Part shown: positions 6,876 to 16,251 of the stretch, in pieces | Layout of the letters: each line of letters starts with the position of its first letter | Position numbering within the stretch: position 1 is the stretch's first letter | Source: Methylobacterium gregans | Lineage (GTDB): Bacteria; Pseudomonadota; Alphaproteobacteria; Rhizobiales; Beijerinckiaceae | Reading direction: 5' to 3' | Length of the DNA: 64,000 nucleotides | Assembly: GCF_022179245.1 (NCBI RefSeq) | Contig: NZ_BPQM01000064.1 | Location: 17,804-81,803, forward strand | The notes under the pieces: generated by a model | What the model saw: only the letters and a program-made list of their open reading frames with translations | What the model was told of the DNA's origin: nothing | Database searches by the model: none | Translations under genes and position numbers: made by a program

Positions 6876-9800
6876 TTGACGTATTCGGCGACGCGAAGAC
6901 AATCGACTGCTGGGATGAGACCGTGCGGGTTCGGCTTGCTGCAGAGGCAAGCTGAACATTGTTCAGAAGTCTTCGCCCTCTTTCCTGCACACGACGACCC
7001 GCAACCGCGCACCCCGAGAGCGAGCCCCTTGCGATCCGATGAATTTCCTACCGAAGTGCACCCGCTTGTCGCGGCTGTCCTCGGCCGCTTCCAGGGCGCC
7101 AGAGTCATCAGCCTACGCGACGCAGCCTCCTTCGACCACGCGGCCGAGGCCGCCGAACGCGCCGCCAAGCTGGCCGCCGCCGAGGTCCGTGCCCGAGAGT
7201 TCGCCTGGCGGCAGGAAGAGCACCGCCAGAGCTTCCGCGTCGTCGCCCCGGCCTGCGTCGCGAACGGGTGGTCGCTGTTCCCGCAGTCCCGTGGGGAGAA
7301 GCGCGGCCCCATCCAAGTCCTGAAGGCGGACAACAATCGGAAGACCCTGCAGTGGAAGCCGTACCAGGAGAGGCTGCCGACGCGGGAAGAGCTGAGCTGG
7401 TGGGCAAACTCCGAGAGCCGCACCAACCGGGCCAACACCGCCCTGATCATGGGGCCGATCTCGGGCGGCGCACTGGCCGTCGACATCGACGTCAGCGACC
7501 CGTCGATCTCCGAGGCCGTCCTGCGCCTCGCCGACCAGCATCTCGGACGCACCGAATTCCGGCGCGTCGGGCGCGCCCCGCGCATCGTGCTGGTGTATCG
7601 GAGCGACCCGGCCGACCCCATCCGTAACCGGGCCTACGCCCTGGCCGCGACCGGCCCCGGGGGCGAAGACGACGCCCAGGCCATCGAGGTCCTGGCTGAC
7701 CGGAAGCCCATTACGGGGTTCGGGGCCCACCATCGGACGGGCCGGCACTTCAAGTGGATCGGCGCCTGCCGCCCGGACACGCACGGCCCCGAGCACGCCA
7801 CGGTCATCGGCCAGGCCGCGATCGAGGCCTTCGTCTCCGCCGTCGACGGCGCCGGCATCATCATCCCGAACCTGCGCCGCGCCCTCGCCGTCGGCGACGG
7901 TCCCATGATCGACCCCGCCCTGGTCACCGCGACCGGCTTCGTCCGGCCCGGCGTCAACATGTCGATGAGCGGCGTCCAGTGGGATGCCCAGGGCAAGGTC
8001 ATCGGCGGCCGCGAAGCCTACGTCCACAGCCGAGCCTACTCCTACGTCCTCCACAATGCCGGCCTGGCCCTGACCGAGGACGGGCCCTACACGCTCGCCG
8101 GCCTGCTCAAGGACGAATGCGAGGCCGCGTTCGCGCCCGGGGGGACCAAGTTCAAGAGCCCCCAGGAGCTCGTCCGCGGCTGCCGGGAGCGCATCGACAG
8201 CTCGGTGGCGAAGCTGATGCGCGGGGAGATGAAGTCCCGCGGCATCGTGCGCGACGAGGCGACCGGAAAGGTGACCGCCGTCCCGGTCGTGCCGCACGCC
8301 GTCGAGCGCCTGGAGGCCGACGACCTGTCCTGGCTGCCGACCGAGCGCGCGAAGCTGCCCGACGACGTCGTCTTCGAGCCCGCCGATCCCGCCCTGGCCC
8401 GGGAGCGCGCGCTGATCTCGAAGGCCGAGCGGGACGAGCAGTCCCTCCGGCTCGGGACGTCCATCGTCGAGGTGTTCCGGGGGTTCCACGACATCGTCCG
8501 CCGGGACCACGCCCTCGGGAAGGAAGCCCCCGTCCGCCCGGTGTTCCTGCTCCGCACGCCGACCGGCGCCGGGAAGTCCAGCACGGCGGTGAAGGTCACG
8601 ACCGAGGACCTGGCGCGGAACGGCCCCATCCTCGGCGCCGGCTTCGTAGGCGAGGGCGATCAGCGTCGGCCCGCCCGCGGCGCGATGCTCTACATGCAGC
8701 CGAGCTACGACAACATCGCGGAGAACGTCGAACGCTTCCAGCGGTCCTCGCGCGGCGCCACCGCGGTGTTCCGGCGGAATGCGGAGGACGCGGCCAAGGA
8801 CCTGCCGGCCGGCACGCGGTATCTCATCCTCGAAGGCAAGGAGCGCGGCGGCTGCCTGCGCGCCGACGACCAGCGGGTACTCCGGGCGGCGGGGATCTCG
8901 ACGGCCAACCTGTGCAAGGCCCAGGTCGAGGACGGCATCGGTGGGACCGAGGAGCGGGTCTGCTCGCACTACGACACGTGCCCCGTCATCGCCGCCAGGA
9001 AGAAGATCACCGAGGCCGAGGTCATCTTCGTGCCGACTGCGTTCCTGACCTCGCCGAGCCTGCCCGCCGGGCTCCTGGACCACGTCGCGGGCGTGATCAT
9101 CGACGAACGCTGCTGGACCGAGATCCTCCGCTGGGACGCCTTCCCGACAGCGACGCTCGACCAGCACCGCGCGCCCCCGCGCACGTACAAGAGGGACAAG
9201 GGCGAGACTGGCGAGGACCTGGCCGTCGCCCGGCAGTACGCCGCCCGGACCGCCGCCGAGGCCATCCGGAAGCACCACGACGTCGCAACGATGCTGGTCG
9301 TGGAGCACGGCATGGAGAAGGCCGAGGCCTTCGTCGAGGCGGCCGTCAAGGTCTGCGGGCGCGCCCAGGAAGCCGGGCGCAAGCTGCACCCCGGCATGAA
9401 CTCCGAGGCCATCAGGCTCCTCGCCGAGCGGCCGAAGGGCAAGCACTTGAGGGAAGAGTGGAGGTTCTGGAAGATCGTCGAGGAGCGCCTGGCCGCGCTC
9501 AAGCACGACGGCGTGATCCGGGATCTCAACGGCGGCAGGGACCGGCTCGACCGCGACGGCAACGCGATGCCGGGGCAGGCCCGGGGCGAGCGTGACTACC
9601 GCATCCAGACCATCGACGGCGGGGCCAACGTGCGGATCTCGTGGCGCGCCGCGCCCAACTTCGCCGAGAAGCCCATCCTCCTCCTCGACGCCTCGGCCGA
9701 CGAGGAGCTGACGTCGAAGTGCTGGGGCGGCCGGGAGGTCCAAGTCACGCACCTCGACGCCGAGCTCAACCTGCGGACCATCCTCGTCGCCGACCGCGCA

Positions 9801-11111
9801 TGGCGCTCCGCCGAGTTCCAGATGGCGTATGCCGGCGCCGACAAGTCGAAGCGGCGGGCCATCGCCGCGACGGTCAAGCGCTTCCGCCACGCCATCTCGG
9901 CGGCGTCGCTGCTCTACGGCCACGGCCGGATCCTCGTCGGGGCGCCGAAGGCGACGCGCGCGGCGCTCATGGATGCCTGGGGCGAGCCGGCGAACGTCGA
10001 CTGGGCGCACTACGGGGCGATCCGCGGGCTGGACTTCGCCCGGCGGCACCTCGTCGCGTTCTCGGTCGGTAGGCATGAGTTCCCGGTCCGGGTCATCGAC
10101 GGAATCGTCGCCGCGGCCACCTACGACGACCCCGAACCGGAGACCCCCATCGACCCCTGGGGCGACGGCTGCGTGCACAACGAGGACGGCAGCCTCGCCA
10201 CGGACGACCGGGGCCACGCCATCGAGGTCCGCCCCCCGCAGGTCCGGCGCACGCATCCGCTCCGCAACGGGGGCGGCGTCACGGTCACGGTGTCGGAGTA
10301 CGAGGGCCGTTGGGCGCGCGTCATCCAGCGCCAGTTCCGCGAGGAGGAGTTGTCGCAGTTCGCCGGCCGCCTGCGCCCGGTCTACCGGGTGGACGAGGAG
10401 GCGCCCCTGTGGATCGCGGGCTCGAAGGTCCTGCCGGAAGGCTTCGTCGTCGACGACGTCGTCGGGATGGCGGACTTGGCCGATCCCGTCCGCGTGGGCG
10501 CCCTGTTCGACGCCATCCGCCGCACGGGCGTCGCCGACGCCAGGGTCATCGCGGAGCAGGCGCCGGATTCGAGGCTGCGGGGGGCCGCGGCGGCGGTGCT
10601 GCACGAGCTCGGGCTCGACGCGCCCGACGCTACGAGCCGGTGGTCCAAGGGCATGGCGGCGGTCGAGGCCGTGGTGGACGGCGTGTCGACGACCGTGCAG
10701 GTCCCGGCCTACGTGAGCGATCCCGTGGCCCACGTCCGGGAGACCTATTCGGCCCTCGGCATGGACGTGACCGAGACCGAGTTCCTGGCGCTCGGCGCGC
10801 AGCCCGCCGGGGGGTACGCCAGGTCCGAGGAGGGCGACAAGGTGGTGGCGGAGGTCGGGACGCGGGCCGCGCGCGCGGCCCGGGAGCTCGCCGTCCGGGA
10901 CGAGGTGCGGGCGTCGTTCGACCGCGTGGCCAGCAACTTCGGCACCGACGCGGCCACGCTGTTCGGGCCGCACGGCATCGACATGGACGAGCAGATGGTC
11001 CTGGTGGCGAACCCGCCGCCGGCGGATGACGGCGCCGAGGTCGTCACCTTGCCGGTCGCGAAGGGCTCAGGGCCCGCAGTCCCGTCGGAGCCGGACGCGG
11101 CTGCCGCATAG
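6876..11111 (+). CDS. Primase-polymerase/helicase fusion, replication protein
   Basis: One long frame of up to 1411 residues. Residues about 130-330 match a bifunctional primase/polymerase (prim-pol) domain: SLFPQSRGEKRGPIQ, LQWKPYQ, TNTALIMGP-like TNRANTALIMGP, and the acidic motif AVDIDV near residue 203 that would bind the catalytic metals. Residues about 545-1100 are a superfamily 2-like helicase part with Walker A TPTGAGKSS near 563 and a DE-box IIDERC near 741. CLRA, LCKAQ and CSHYDTCP around 655-705 supply cysteines that may form an Fe-S or zinc site. It would prime and unwind DNA for replication of the excised element. The true start is unclear; the first 60 residues look non-conserved and later starts (TTG 7027, GTG 7054) are possible. 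The preceding 240 bases have no gene. Confidence 0.8.
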   Translation: MTYSATRRQSTAGMRPCGFGLLQRQAEHCSEVFALFPAHDDPQPRTPRASPLRSDEFPTEVHPLVAAVLGRFQGARVISLRDAASFDHAAEAAERAAKLAAAEVRAREFAWRQEEHRQSFRVVAPACVANGWSLFPQSRGEKRGPIQVLKADNNRKTLQWKPYQERLPTREELSWWANSESRTNRANTALIMGPISGGALAVDIDVSDPSISEAVLRLADQHLGRTEFRRVGRAPRIVLVYRSDPADPIRNRAYALAATGPGGEDDAQAIEVLADRKPITGFGAHHRTGRHFKWIGACRPDTHGPEHATVIGQAAIEAFVSAVDGAGIIIPNLRRALAVGDGPMIDPALVTATGFVRPGVNMSMSGVQWDAQGKVIGGREAYVHSRAYSYVLHNAGLALTEDGPYTLAGLLKDECEAAFAPGGTKFKSPQELVRGCRERIDSSVAKLMRGEMKSRGIVRDEATGKVTAVPVVPHAVERLEADDLSWLPTERAKLPDDVVFEPADPALARERALISKAERDEQSLRLGTSIVEVFRGFHDIVRRDHALGKEAPVRPVFLLRTPTGAGKSSTAVKVTTEDLARNGPILGAGFVGEGDQRRPARGAMLYMQPSYDNIAENVERFQRSSRGATAVFRRNAEDAAKDLPAGTRYLILEGKERGGCLRADDQRVLRAAGISTANLCKAQVEDGIGGTEERVCSHYDTCPVIAARKKITEAEVIFVPTAFLTSPSLPAGLLDHVAGVIIDERCWTEILRWDAFPTATLDQHRAPPRTYKRDKGETGEDLAVARQYAARTAAEAIRKHHDVATMLVVEHGMEKAEAFVEAAVKVCGRAQEAGRKLHPGMNSEAIRLLAERPKGKHLREEWRFWKIVEERLAALKHDGVIRDLNGGRDRLDRDGNAMPGQARGERDYRIQTIDGGANVRISWRAAPNFAEKPILLLDASADEELTSKCWGGREVQVTHLDAELNLRTILVADRAWRSAEFQMAYAGADKSKRRAIAATVKRFRHAISAASLLYGHGRILVGAPKATRAALMDAWGEPANVDWAHYGAIRGLDFARRHLVAFSVGRHEFPVRVIDGIVAAATYDDPEPETPIDPWGDGCVHNEDGSLATDDRGHAIEVRPPQVRRTHPLRNGGGVTVTVSEYEGRWARVIQRQFREEELSQFAGRLRPVYRVDEEAPLWIAGSKVLPEGFVVDDVVGMADLADPVRVGALFDAIRRTGVADARVIAEQAPDSRLRGAAAAVLHELGLDAPDATSRWSKGMAAVEAVVDGVSTTVQVPAYVSDPVAHVRETYSALGMDVTETEFLALGAQPAGGYARSEEGDKVVAEVGTRAARAARELAVRDEVRASFDRVASNFGTDAATLFGPHGIDMDEQMVLVANPPPADDGAEVVTLPVAKGSGPAVPSEPDAAAA

Positions 11112-12000
11112 CCGTCGGGGTGCGCGTGCGCTTCGGGACGCGCGCCCCTCGCGGGTCGCCGATCCTGAGGCGCAGGCACTTCACGCCGTTCTTGACGGGC
11201 GACCGCTCGTAGGCCCACTCGAAGTCGATGCCGACCCGGCGGAGGTCCTCCGCGACCGGGCGGAGGAGCTGTTGCTCCAGCGCCGACGGCGAGACCATGC
11301 CGTCGGCGCCGAGGGCCGCCTGCATCTCGACGGTGGGGATCTCCAGGCTCAGGTGGCCGCCCCGGCCCCGCCGGGCCCTCCAGCCGCGCGGCAGCGTCGC
11401 CCCGGCCTCGGTCCACGCCAGCAGCCTGAGGTAGACGACCGGGGTGTAGCGGCACGAGAACGCAGCCATGACGCGGGGGTCGTAGCCGAACGGGGCGGGA
11501 TCGGGCCCGTCGTCGGTGGCGTCCGCGTGCGGATGGGCGATGGCTGCGAGGGTGCGGTCGGCCTTGAACTGCACTGCCTTGGCATTCGCCGCGATGCGAT
11601 GCCGCGGACGCTCGACGTCCTCGTGGACGCCCGGCGCCAGGATGGCCACTTCGCCCAGCGAGGGCTCGCCGGCGATGCTCGCCCTGATGTGCGCCGCCCG
11701 GGCGTGGGCCTCCACCATCGTGCCGACGTTCACCCGCCCGACGTCGGAGAGGAGCGGCCCCAGCGGCATGCCGATTGTCTCGCGGGGACGGTCGGCGAGG
11801 TGCTCGTAGTCGAACCGGGCGTCGAGCCAATCGCCGCGGTCGAGATCCCGTCCCGCCGCCCGGGACAGCACGGACAGGGCGAGGCGGACGGCCTTGGCAT
11901 CGACGCGCTCGCCGGGCGAGACCGGGTCGCCGTCCACGTGCCGGGGCATCCGAGACGATAGGACGAGGTGGCGGGCGAGGTGGCGGCTGAGGGGCTGCAT
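11044..12000 (-). CDS. Probable replication initiator (winged-helix Rep-like)
   Basis: A protein of 318 residues from ATG 12000 (337 from an alternative TTG at 12057). The segment FSCRYTPVVYLRLLAWTEAG followed by a beta region, SPSALEQQLLRPVAEDLRRV and FEWAYERSP...LRLRIGD resembles the second winged-helix domain of plasmid RepB/Rep_3 initiators. Such a protein would bind iterons near its own gene. It converges on the prim-pol gene with a 68-base overlap at the 3' ends, and the gene-free, repeat-bearing region 12001-12494 lies immediately upstream. The family assignment is based on pattern only. Confidence 0.55.
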   Translation of the reverse strand: MQPLSRHLARHLVLSSRMPRHVDGDPVSPGERVDAKAVRLALSVLSRAAGRDLDRGDWLDARFDYEHLADRPRETIGMPLGPLLSDVGRVNVGTMVEAHARAAHIRASIAGEPSLGEVAILAPGVHEDVERPRHRIAANAKAVQFKADRTLAAIAHPHADATDDGPDPAPFGYDPRVMAAFSCRYTPVVYLRLLAWTEAGATLPRGWRARRGRGGHLSLEIPTVEMQAALGADGMVSPSALEQQLLRPVAEDLRRVGIDFEWAYERSPVKNGVKCLRLRIGDPRGARVPKRTRTPTAMRQPRPAPTGLRALSPSRPAR

Positions 12001-12494
12001 GGCGCGATCCGAAGCGGTCCTGACCCCTATAGTGCGACTGACGTTGGAATAGCGCAATGGAGTATTTCTGACAGTGGCTTAGCCAGACGCACCCCAGTCC
12101 TTTAGGGGGTAGGGGGTTCCCACCCACCGGGAGTAGGCGAGCGACAGCGAGCTATAGGAAACCCATGTTCAGGGGGTTCCTACGCGCGCGCCTGCGCGAG
12201 GGCTGACGCCCCCGCTCCGTCGCGCGTGAGGTCTGGGGGTGACCGCTGTAGGAAGGCTGACCTCAAGGGAAGGGCTTTGCCCTGTTCTCAGGGGGGTGAA
12301 GAACCGCCGCGCTGCCGCGCCGCCCCGCCGCCGCCGCGAGGCCGTAGGGGCGGCCGCCACCGCCCCTCCCGCCGCCGTTGAGGGTCTTATCCCCATCCCT
12401 CCGCGCGAGGGGCGTCAGCGCGCCTCCCTGCGCCTCGACGCGATCCGCACGCGCGCTCTTCTCTCTTGCCAGGTGCAATGCTTCAATCGTCGCC
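12001..12494. other. Gene-free region with repeats, candidate replication origin
   Basis: No convincing gene is seen. AGGGGGTTCC occurs at 12111-12120 and 12171-12180, exactly 60 bases apart, with TAGGGGGT just before the first and further G-runs at 12230-12300. The region lies upstream of the Rep-like gene and opposite the prim-pol gene, the usual place of an iteron origin. The bases around 12040-12080 are the most AT-rich here and may hold the rep promoter. Confidence 0.4.
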
Positions 12495-12884
12495 ATGAGC
12501 GAGACCCAGCACTTCCCCGACGCCGACACTCATCAGGCCCGCGCCGCCCGCGACCGGCAGGCCGCCCGGGATCGGGCCCAGCGCTGGCGCGAGGAACGCC
12601 GCGCCGAAGTGGACGGCCTGCGAGCCCGCGTCGTCGAGCTCGAAGCGGCCGCGCTCGTCGACGGCGACCTCGTGGTCGGGCTCGCCCGCGCCATCGCCCG
12701 CGACCGCGCGGCGCAGCCCGCCGGCGAGATCCCGGTGACGGGCTGCGCCGTGACCGTTAGGGCGGTCCTCGACCAGGCCGCCAAGGGGGCGCGGAACGCC
12801 GGCCGCGACTATAACGCCGCGAAGCTCGCTGCCGGCGCCCGGCTCATGGCGGCCGTCGAGGTGGTCGCCCGCCCCGTGGCTTGA
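12495..12884 (+). CDS. Hypothetical protein, Arg/Glu-rich N-terminus
   Basis: A 129-residue protein from ATG 12495. Residues 10-45 are a charged helix (ARAARDRQAARDRAQRWREE) and 45-80 contain VVELEAAALVDGDLVVGLA. The partial gene at the right edge (63743 onward) has a similar arrangement: a charged Arg/Glu helix followed by EPTLVDRAIATALADL. Both lie downstream of the replication gene of their element, so they may be homologous. Function unknown. A strong terminator follows at 12974. Confidence 0.65.
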   Translation: MSETQHFPDADTHQARAARDRQAARDRAQRWREERRAEVDGLRARVVELEAAALVDGDLVVGLARAIARDRAAQPAGEIPVTGCAVTVRAVLDQAAKGARNAGRDYNAAKLAAGARLMAAVEVVARPVA

Positions 12885-12973
12885 CGGCTAGACCTTGTGG
12901 CGAATCGCGAGCAGCCATACAATTTCTTGGCTTCGAGCTTGCCATGCGGCGTGCGAGGGCAGGAAAGCCTTAA

Positions 12974-13015
12974 CGGACCCGCGCTGGCGACACCGCCGCC
13001 GGGTCCGCTTTTTTT
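12974..13015 (+). terminator. Rho-independent terminator
   Basis: CGGACCCG at 12974-12981 pairs with CGGGTCCG at 13000-13007 and is followed by C and seven T (13009-13015). It ends the 12495-12884 transcript and marks the right limit of the element 1 core before the cargo region. Confidence 0.85.
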
Positions 13016-13027
13016 GGAAGGCAGGCC

Positions 13028-13369
13028 GTGAGCGGTCTGGCGGTCGGCATAACCGTCCGAGACGCGGTCGAGGCGGCCCGCAGCGCATTGAGCAGGTCGG
13101 CAAACGGGCGCTCCCGCAGACGGTCCAGTTCGTCAACCGCAACTCTGGACTGGATTGGCGTGATGATCTTCACGGTCACGGGTGCCCTCGCAGCCTCCCG
13201 CAAGGAAATGGACTTCGTCGGCTTCGCGGTGCTCGGCACTGCGACCGGCATCGGCGGCAGCACGCTGCGGGACCTGGTGCTCGGGCTGCCGGTGTTCTGG
13301 GTGCTCCAGCCCGCCTACAGTGAATACCGCGTCGAGCGCCGATATCGGCTTGCCGGCACGCTCTTCTGA
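13028..13369 (+). pseudogene. Fragment of a TRIC/UPF0126 (YadS-like) membrane protein
   Basis: Residues about 40-95 of this frame, LDWIGVMIFTVTGALAASRK through FVGFAVLGTATGIGGSTLRD and VFWVL, match the N-terminal half of the trimeric intracellular cation channel family (about 200 residues with seven membrane segments). Only about 60 residues of family sequence remain; the N-terminal 40 residues and the C-terminal end are unrelated low-complexity sequence. It is a remnant, probably captured with neighbouring insertion-sequence debris. Confidence 0.7.
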
Positions 13370-13456
13370 CCTCGTGCCTATACCGCTTACCTCTTCAGGC
13401 CCACTCTCGTGCATGATTATAATCCCAATCCTGTCGAGAAACTGAATAAGGCTGGA

Positions 13457-13474
13457 GCGAACTTCTGACCCCTT
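13457..13474 (+). repeat. Direct repeat GCGAACTTCTGACCCCTT, left copy
   Basis: Identical 18 bases recur in the same orientation at 20147-20164. The two copies bracket the 6.7 kb region with the umuC chimera and the nucleoside-enzyme cluster. They may be ends of the same insertion-sequence family rather than target duplications. Confidence 0.6.
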
Positions 13475-13516
13475 GCTGACATTCGGCCTGCTTCCGCCGA
13501 AGGTCCAGATGGGGTG

Positions 13517-13688
13517 GAGGCTGTGTGAAAACGCGGAGGCGGTAGAAGGATCTCCCCTCGCATGCATTAGGCGGCGCCGAAATAGGCGTCCCAGTTGCAT
13601 CTGTGGTCTTATCTAGGATGCCCGGATGGCTGCCTGCCAGAAGATTGTTCTACAATTTCGGAGGGTCTCCGCGTTTTCACACAGCCTC
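13517..13688. repeat. MITE-like element with perfect 22-base inverted ends
   Basis: The bases 13517-13538 (start GAGGCTGTGTGAAAAC) are the exact reverse complement of 13667-13688. The 128 bases between have no coding potential. The end sequence resembles insertion-sequence termini with the GGCTGTGTGAAAACG motif, so this is either a miniature transposable element or two facing ends left after loss of a transposase gene. Confidence 0.6.
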
Positions 13689-14300
13689 GGTGGGAAGCTG
13701 CCATTCAATGTTTGCCCGCCGAACGACCGCTTGGCGGAATTTGCGGACTTGCCTGAGTCGCGGCCGTCAGGGTGGGTACCGACACCGGGGCGCCGACCGG
13801 GGTACGGTCAGCCGAGCGCCGGCGCCTTCGAAGCCGGAACGTCTAGCGCTCCCATTCCCGCTGGTAGAGGCTCGCCAGGCTTTGTCAGCCGCCTCGGTTC
13901 GGAAAGGGAAACGAGGCGCAGGCGGATGCCCCAGGGATCGTGGAGGACAAGCGTGCCGTCGGCGTCGTCGAGCAGCAATGAATGACTTCGGCGCGAGTTC
14001 CGCGGCGTCGAGGAGGCGCAGCAACCGGCTCGTTCCAGGCCCAGCTGGTCAGGTAAGGATGCAGGCGATTGGAACGGCCAGCATCAAGTCCGCAACGAAC
14101 GTAAAGCTGAAAAAGCCTTTATTAAGCACTTTTGCTACGGCCCCTTGCACGCCAAGGGCGCAGACGATATCATCTAAGCGTAGATTTTTATTAAGATCCC
14201 AAGACTCTGTTAATCTTCGAGTCTGTTGCTGCGTGCATCTGCTCGCTGCATGCTTATGACTTCTGTCGGTGGGCCGGATGGCCACGCGCAGGAGGTTCGA

Positions 14301-14807
14301 TTGAACGACAATACCCTTGAAGAGCTACTGCTCAGAAGTGCGCAGGTAACGGACCTTGAGTTCCGTTCGTTCAGCATGGAGGCACAAGCCAAGCGCATGG
14401 CGCGGGCTTTTCAATACTCGAAATTCGTTGTGGCGGTCTACCCAACGCACGACGAGACTGGCTTCGCTCACATGTTGCTCAAGGGCACACCGGAAAGGCT
14501 AGAGGCGGAAGTGCAGAAAGCCACACGAATGATGGGGCCATTCCGCAGGCTGCAGCCAACGTGGTTCGCATTGATGGTTGAAAGTCCTGACGTAGCCAGA
14601 ACGATAAGAGACGTCCACGAACTTAAGCAACACGAGCGCGCAACGAAAGCCAAGGAAAGCAGGTTAACTAGAGAATTTCGGGAGGAGTTGACCCCTCAGG
14701 GTCTTAGGAGATTCTCCCAGACCAATGTGGTCGCACGTTACGCTCACTACGTCCGCTCGAAAGGCTTAACGCTCCGCAAGATTCGGATCTCAATGGAACG
14801 AGTATAG
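14301..14807 (+). CDS. Hypothetical protein, low-GC, likely transferred
   Basis: A 168-residue protein beginning NDNTLEELLLRSAQVTDLEF. The proposed TTG start at 14301 lies 5 bases after a perfect AGGAGG (14290-14295), a much better signal than any upstream start in frame. The middle reads FVVAVYPTHDETGFAHMLLK and the C-terminus is a charged helix followed by YVRSKGLTLRKIRISMERV. GC content is visibly lower than its neighbours, which suggests a separate origin. No family is recognised. The transcript ends at the palindrome 14814-14848. Confidence 0.65.
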   Translation: MNDNTLEELLLRSAQVTDLEFRSFSMEAQAKRMARAFQYSKFVVAVYPTHDETGFAHMLLKGTPERLEAEVQKATRMMGPFRRLQPTWFALMVESPDVARTIRDVHELKQHERATKAKESRLTREFREELTPQGLRRFSQTNVVARYAHYVRSKGLTLRKIRISMERV

Positions 14808-14813
14808 CTGACC

Positions 14814-14848
14814 AAATGGCCGGATAATCTATAATTATCCGGCCATTT
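14814..14848. terminator. Perfect 15-base inverted repeat, bidirectional terminator
   Basis: AAATGGCCGGATAAT at 14814-14828 pairs with ATTATCCGGCCATTT at 14834-14848 around a 5-base loop. A-runs and T-runs on both sides would let it act in both directions. It starts 7 bases after the stop of the 14301 gene. Confidence 0.85.
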
Positions 14849-15012
14849 AAACCCAATTCGGTGAGCGGGCGGGCGGATATTTGATTGCCATGCCTGGCTA
14901 AGTCGTTGTTTTAGATTTATAATCCAACTATGCAGACAGGCGTTCGCGGCGCTGCATGTTTGATCCGAGAGTTTGATGGTGCAGTCTTCACGTTGGAGTG
15001 GAGGGACGCGCT

Positions 15013-15969
15013 ATGGGCCAGGTTCTTTATGGCTGCGCCACGACGACTGAGGGGATCCGTCGAGCGATCCAGCATAGTCAAGCGCGTCTGAGGACTGCGG
15101 TCCTGGCGCTCCTGGCGCTTGCGCCCGGCGTCCTCGCCAACCACGTCGCCAAGAAGAACCCCGAGCTCGGCGGGGTCTGCGACCTGACCGACCGGCAAGC
15201 CTACGACCACTGGATGGCCCGGATCCCGCCCAAGGACATTTGGGGAGTCGGCCCAGCGAACGTCCGCAAGCTGGGGGCGCTCGGCTGCGAGAGCGCCGCC
15301 GACGTGCGCGACCTCAACACACGGGCGGTACGCAAGGCCATGACGGTGGTCGGCGAGCACCTGGTGCGGGAGCTGCGCGGCGAGGCCTGCCTCGACTTGG
15401 AGGAGGTCGCCGCGACCCGGAAGGGTTGCGTGGTCACCCGGAGCTTCTCCGATCGGGGCGAGGATCAAGCGACGATGGAGCAGGCGGTCGCCGCCCACGC
15501 GACCCGGCTCGGGGAGAAGCTCCGGCGGGAGGGGCTCGGCACCGACCACGTCACGGTCTTTCTCCACACCTCGGAGCACGACCGGACCCGGTCGCAGCGC
15601 TCGGTCTCGACGGTAGTGACCCTGCCCGAGGCCTCGAACGACACGATGGTGCTGGTGAGGGCCGCCCTTCACGGCGTCCGGAAGACCTGGCAAGACGGTT
15701 TTCGCTATTCGAAGGCCAACGTGGTCACGACCGACCTTCTGCCGCTCCACGCTTCCCAGCGAGCGATGCCCGGCCTCGGCCAGCCCGATCGCGAGCAGCG
15801 TGCCGCGCTGATGGCCGCGCTCGACGCCTGCAACCGACGGTTCGGGCGCGGAGCGGTCGTCCCTGCCGCGGCCGGGTTTGCGCCGGCGCGGGGATGGTCG
15901 ACCAAGTTCGAGATGCGCTCGCCGCGCTACATGACACGGCTGAACGAGATCCCGGTGGTGGCGGCGTAG
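15013..15969 (+). pseudogene. umuC: Chimera: IS481 transposase start joined to UmuC C-terminal half
   Basis: The first 27 codons, MGQVLYGCATTTEGIRRAIQ and onward, match the N-terminus of IS481-family transposases. From about residue 32 the frame continues as the Y-family polymerase subunit UmuC: LANHVAKKNPELGGVCDLT, IPPKDIWGVGPANVRKLGA (helix-hairpin-helix), the little-finger region, and a C-terminus SPRYMTRLNEIPVVAA. The N-terminal palm with the catalytic acidic residues of UmuC is missing, so the product cannot be a polymerase. The join probably arose by insertion or excision of an IS481 element. Confidence 0.8.
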
Positions 15970-16150
15970 GAGGCGCCGTAGCGGAAGTCGGCGACGGTCG
16001 AGCACGTATCGACCTTCCCACGGTGCCCGAATCGTTGTCTGCTCGCACTCGACCTGTGGAAACGACCTTCGTTTCCGATGTCGCGAGGGGCGCGTAACGG
16101 TCTGTTCGGGGTTTGCCCGTCTCAATTCCGTAGGAATTTGATTGAGGGTA

Positions 16151-16174
16151 ACGGCCGACCGTCGGGTCGGCCGT
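16151..16174 (+). terminator. Hairpin, probable terminator
   Basis: ACGGCCGACC at 16151-16160 pairs perfectly with GGTCGGCCGT at 16165-16174 around GTCG, followed by CTTGTG. The T tract is weak. It separates the umuC remnant from the nucleoside-enzyme cluster. Confidence 0.5.
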
Positions 16175-16251
16175 CTTGTGGGTCGCCTGACGAGGGATAC
16201 GATATTCCCGGGTGACCGTTGAACCTGCCGTTCGAGGAGGCCTCGTCACGA

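Larger units (their letters stand above)
13370..14300. other. Degenerate gene-free region with mobile-element scars
   Basis: No intact gene is visible in this 0.9 kb. It holds the 22-base inverted repeat pair at 13517-13688, one copy of an 18-base direct repeat (13457-13474), and at about 13870-13990 (minus strand) a short stretch reading DGTLVLHDPWGIRLRL that resembles the end of a VOC/glyoxalase-fold protein. From about 14080 the DNA becomes clearly lower in GC, leading into the gene at 14301. Confidence 0.5.

Noticed and set aside
7113..10973. A 1286-codon open frame on the minus strand opposite the primase gene
   Set aside because: It is Arg/Gly/Pro/Asp-rich with no domain logic and lies wholly opposite a gene with clear prim-pol and helicase motifs. 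Long antisense frames are expected in GC-rich DNA.
13603..14259. Open frames covering the degenerate region
   Set aside because: They run through mobile-element ends and remnants, lack start signals and show no coherent protein pattern.
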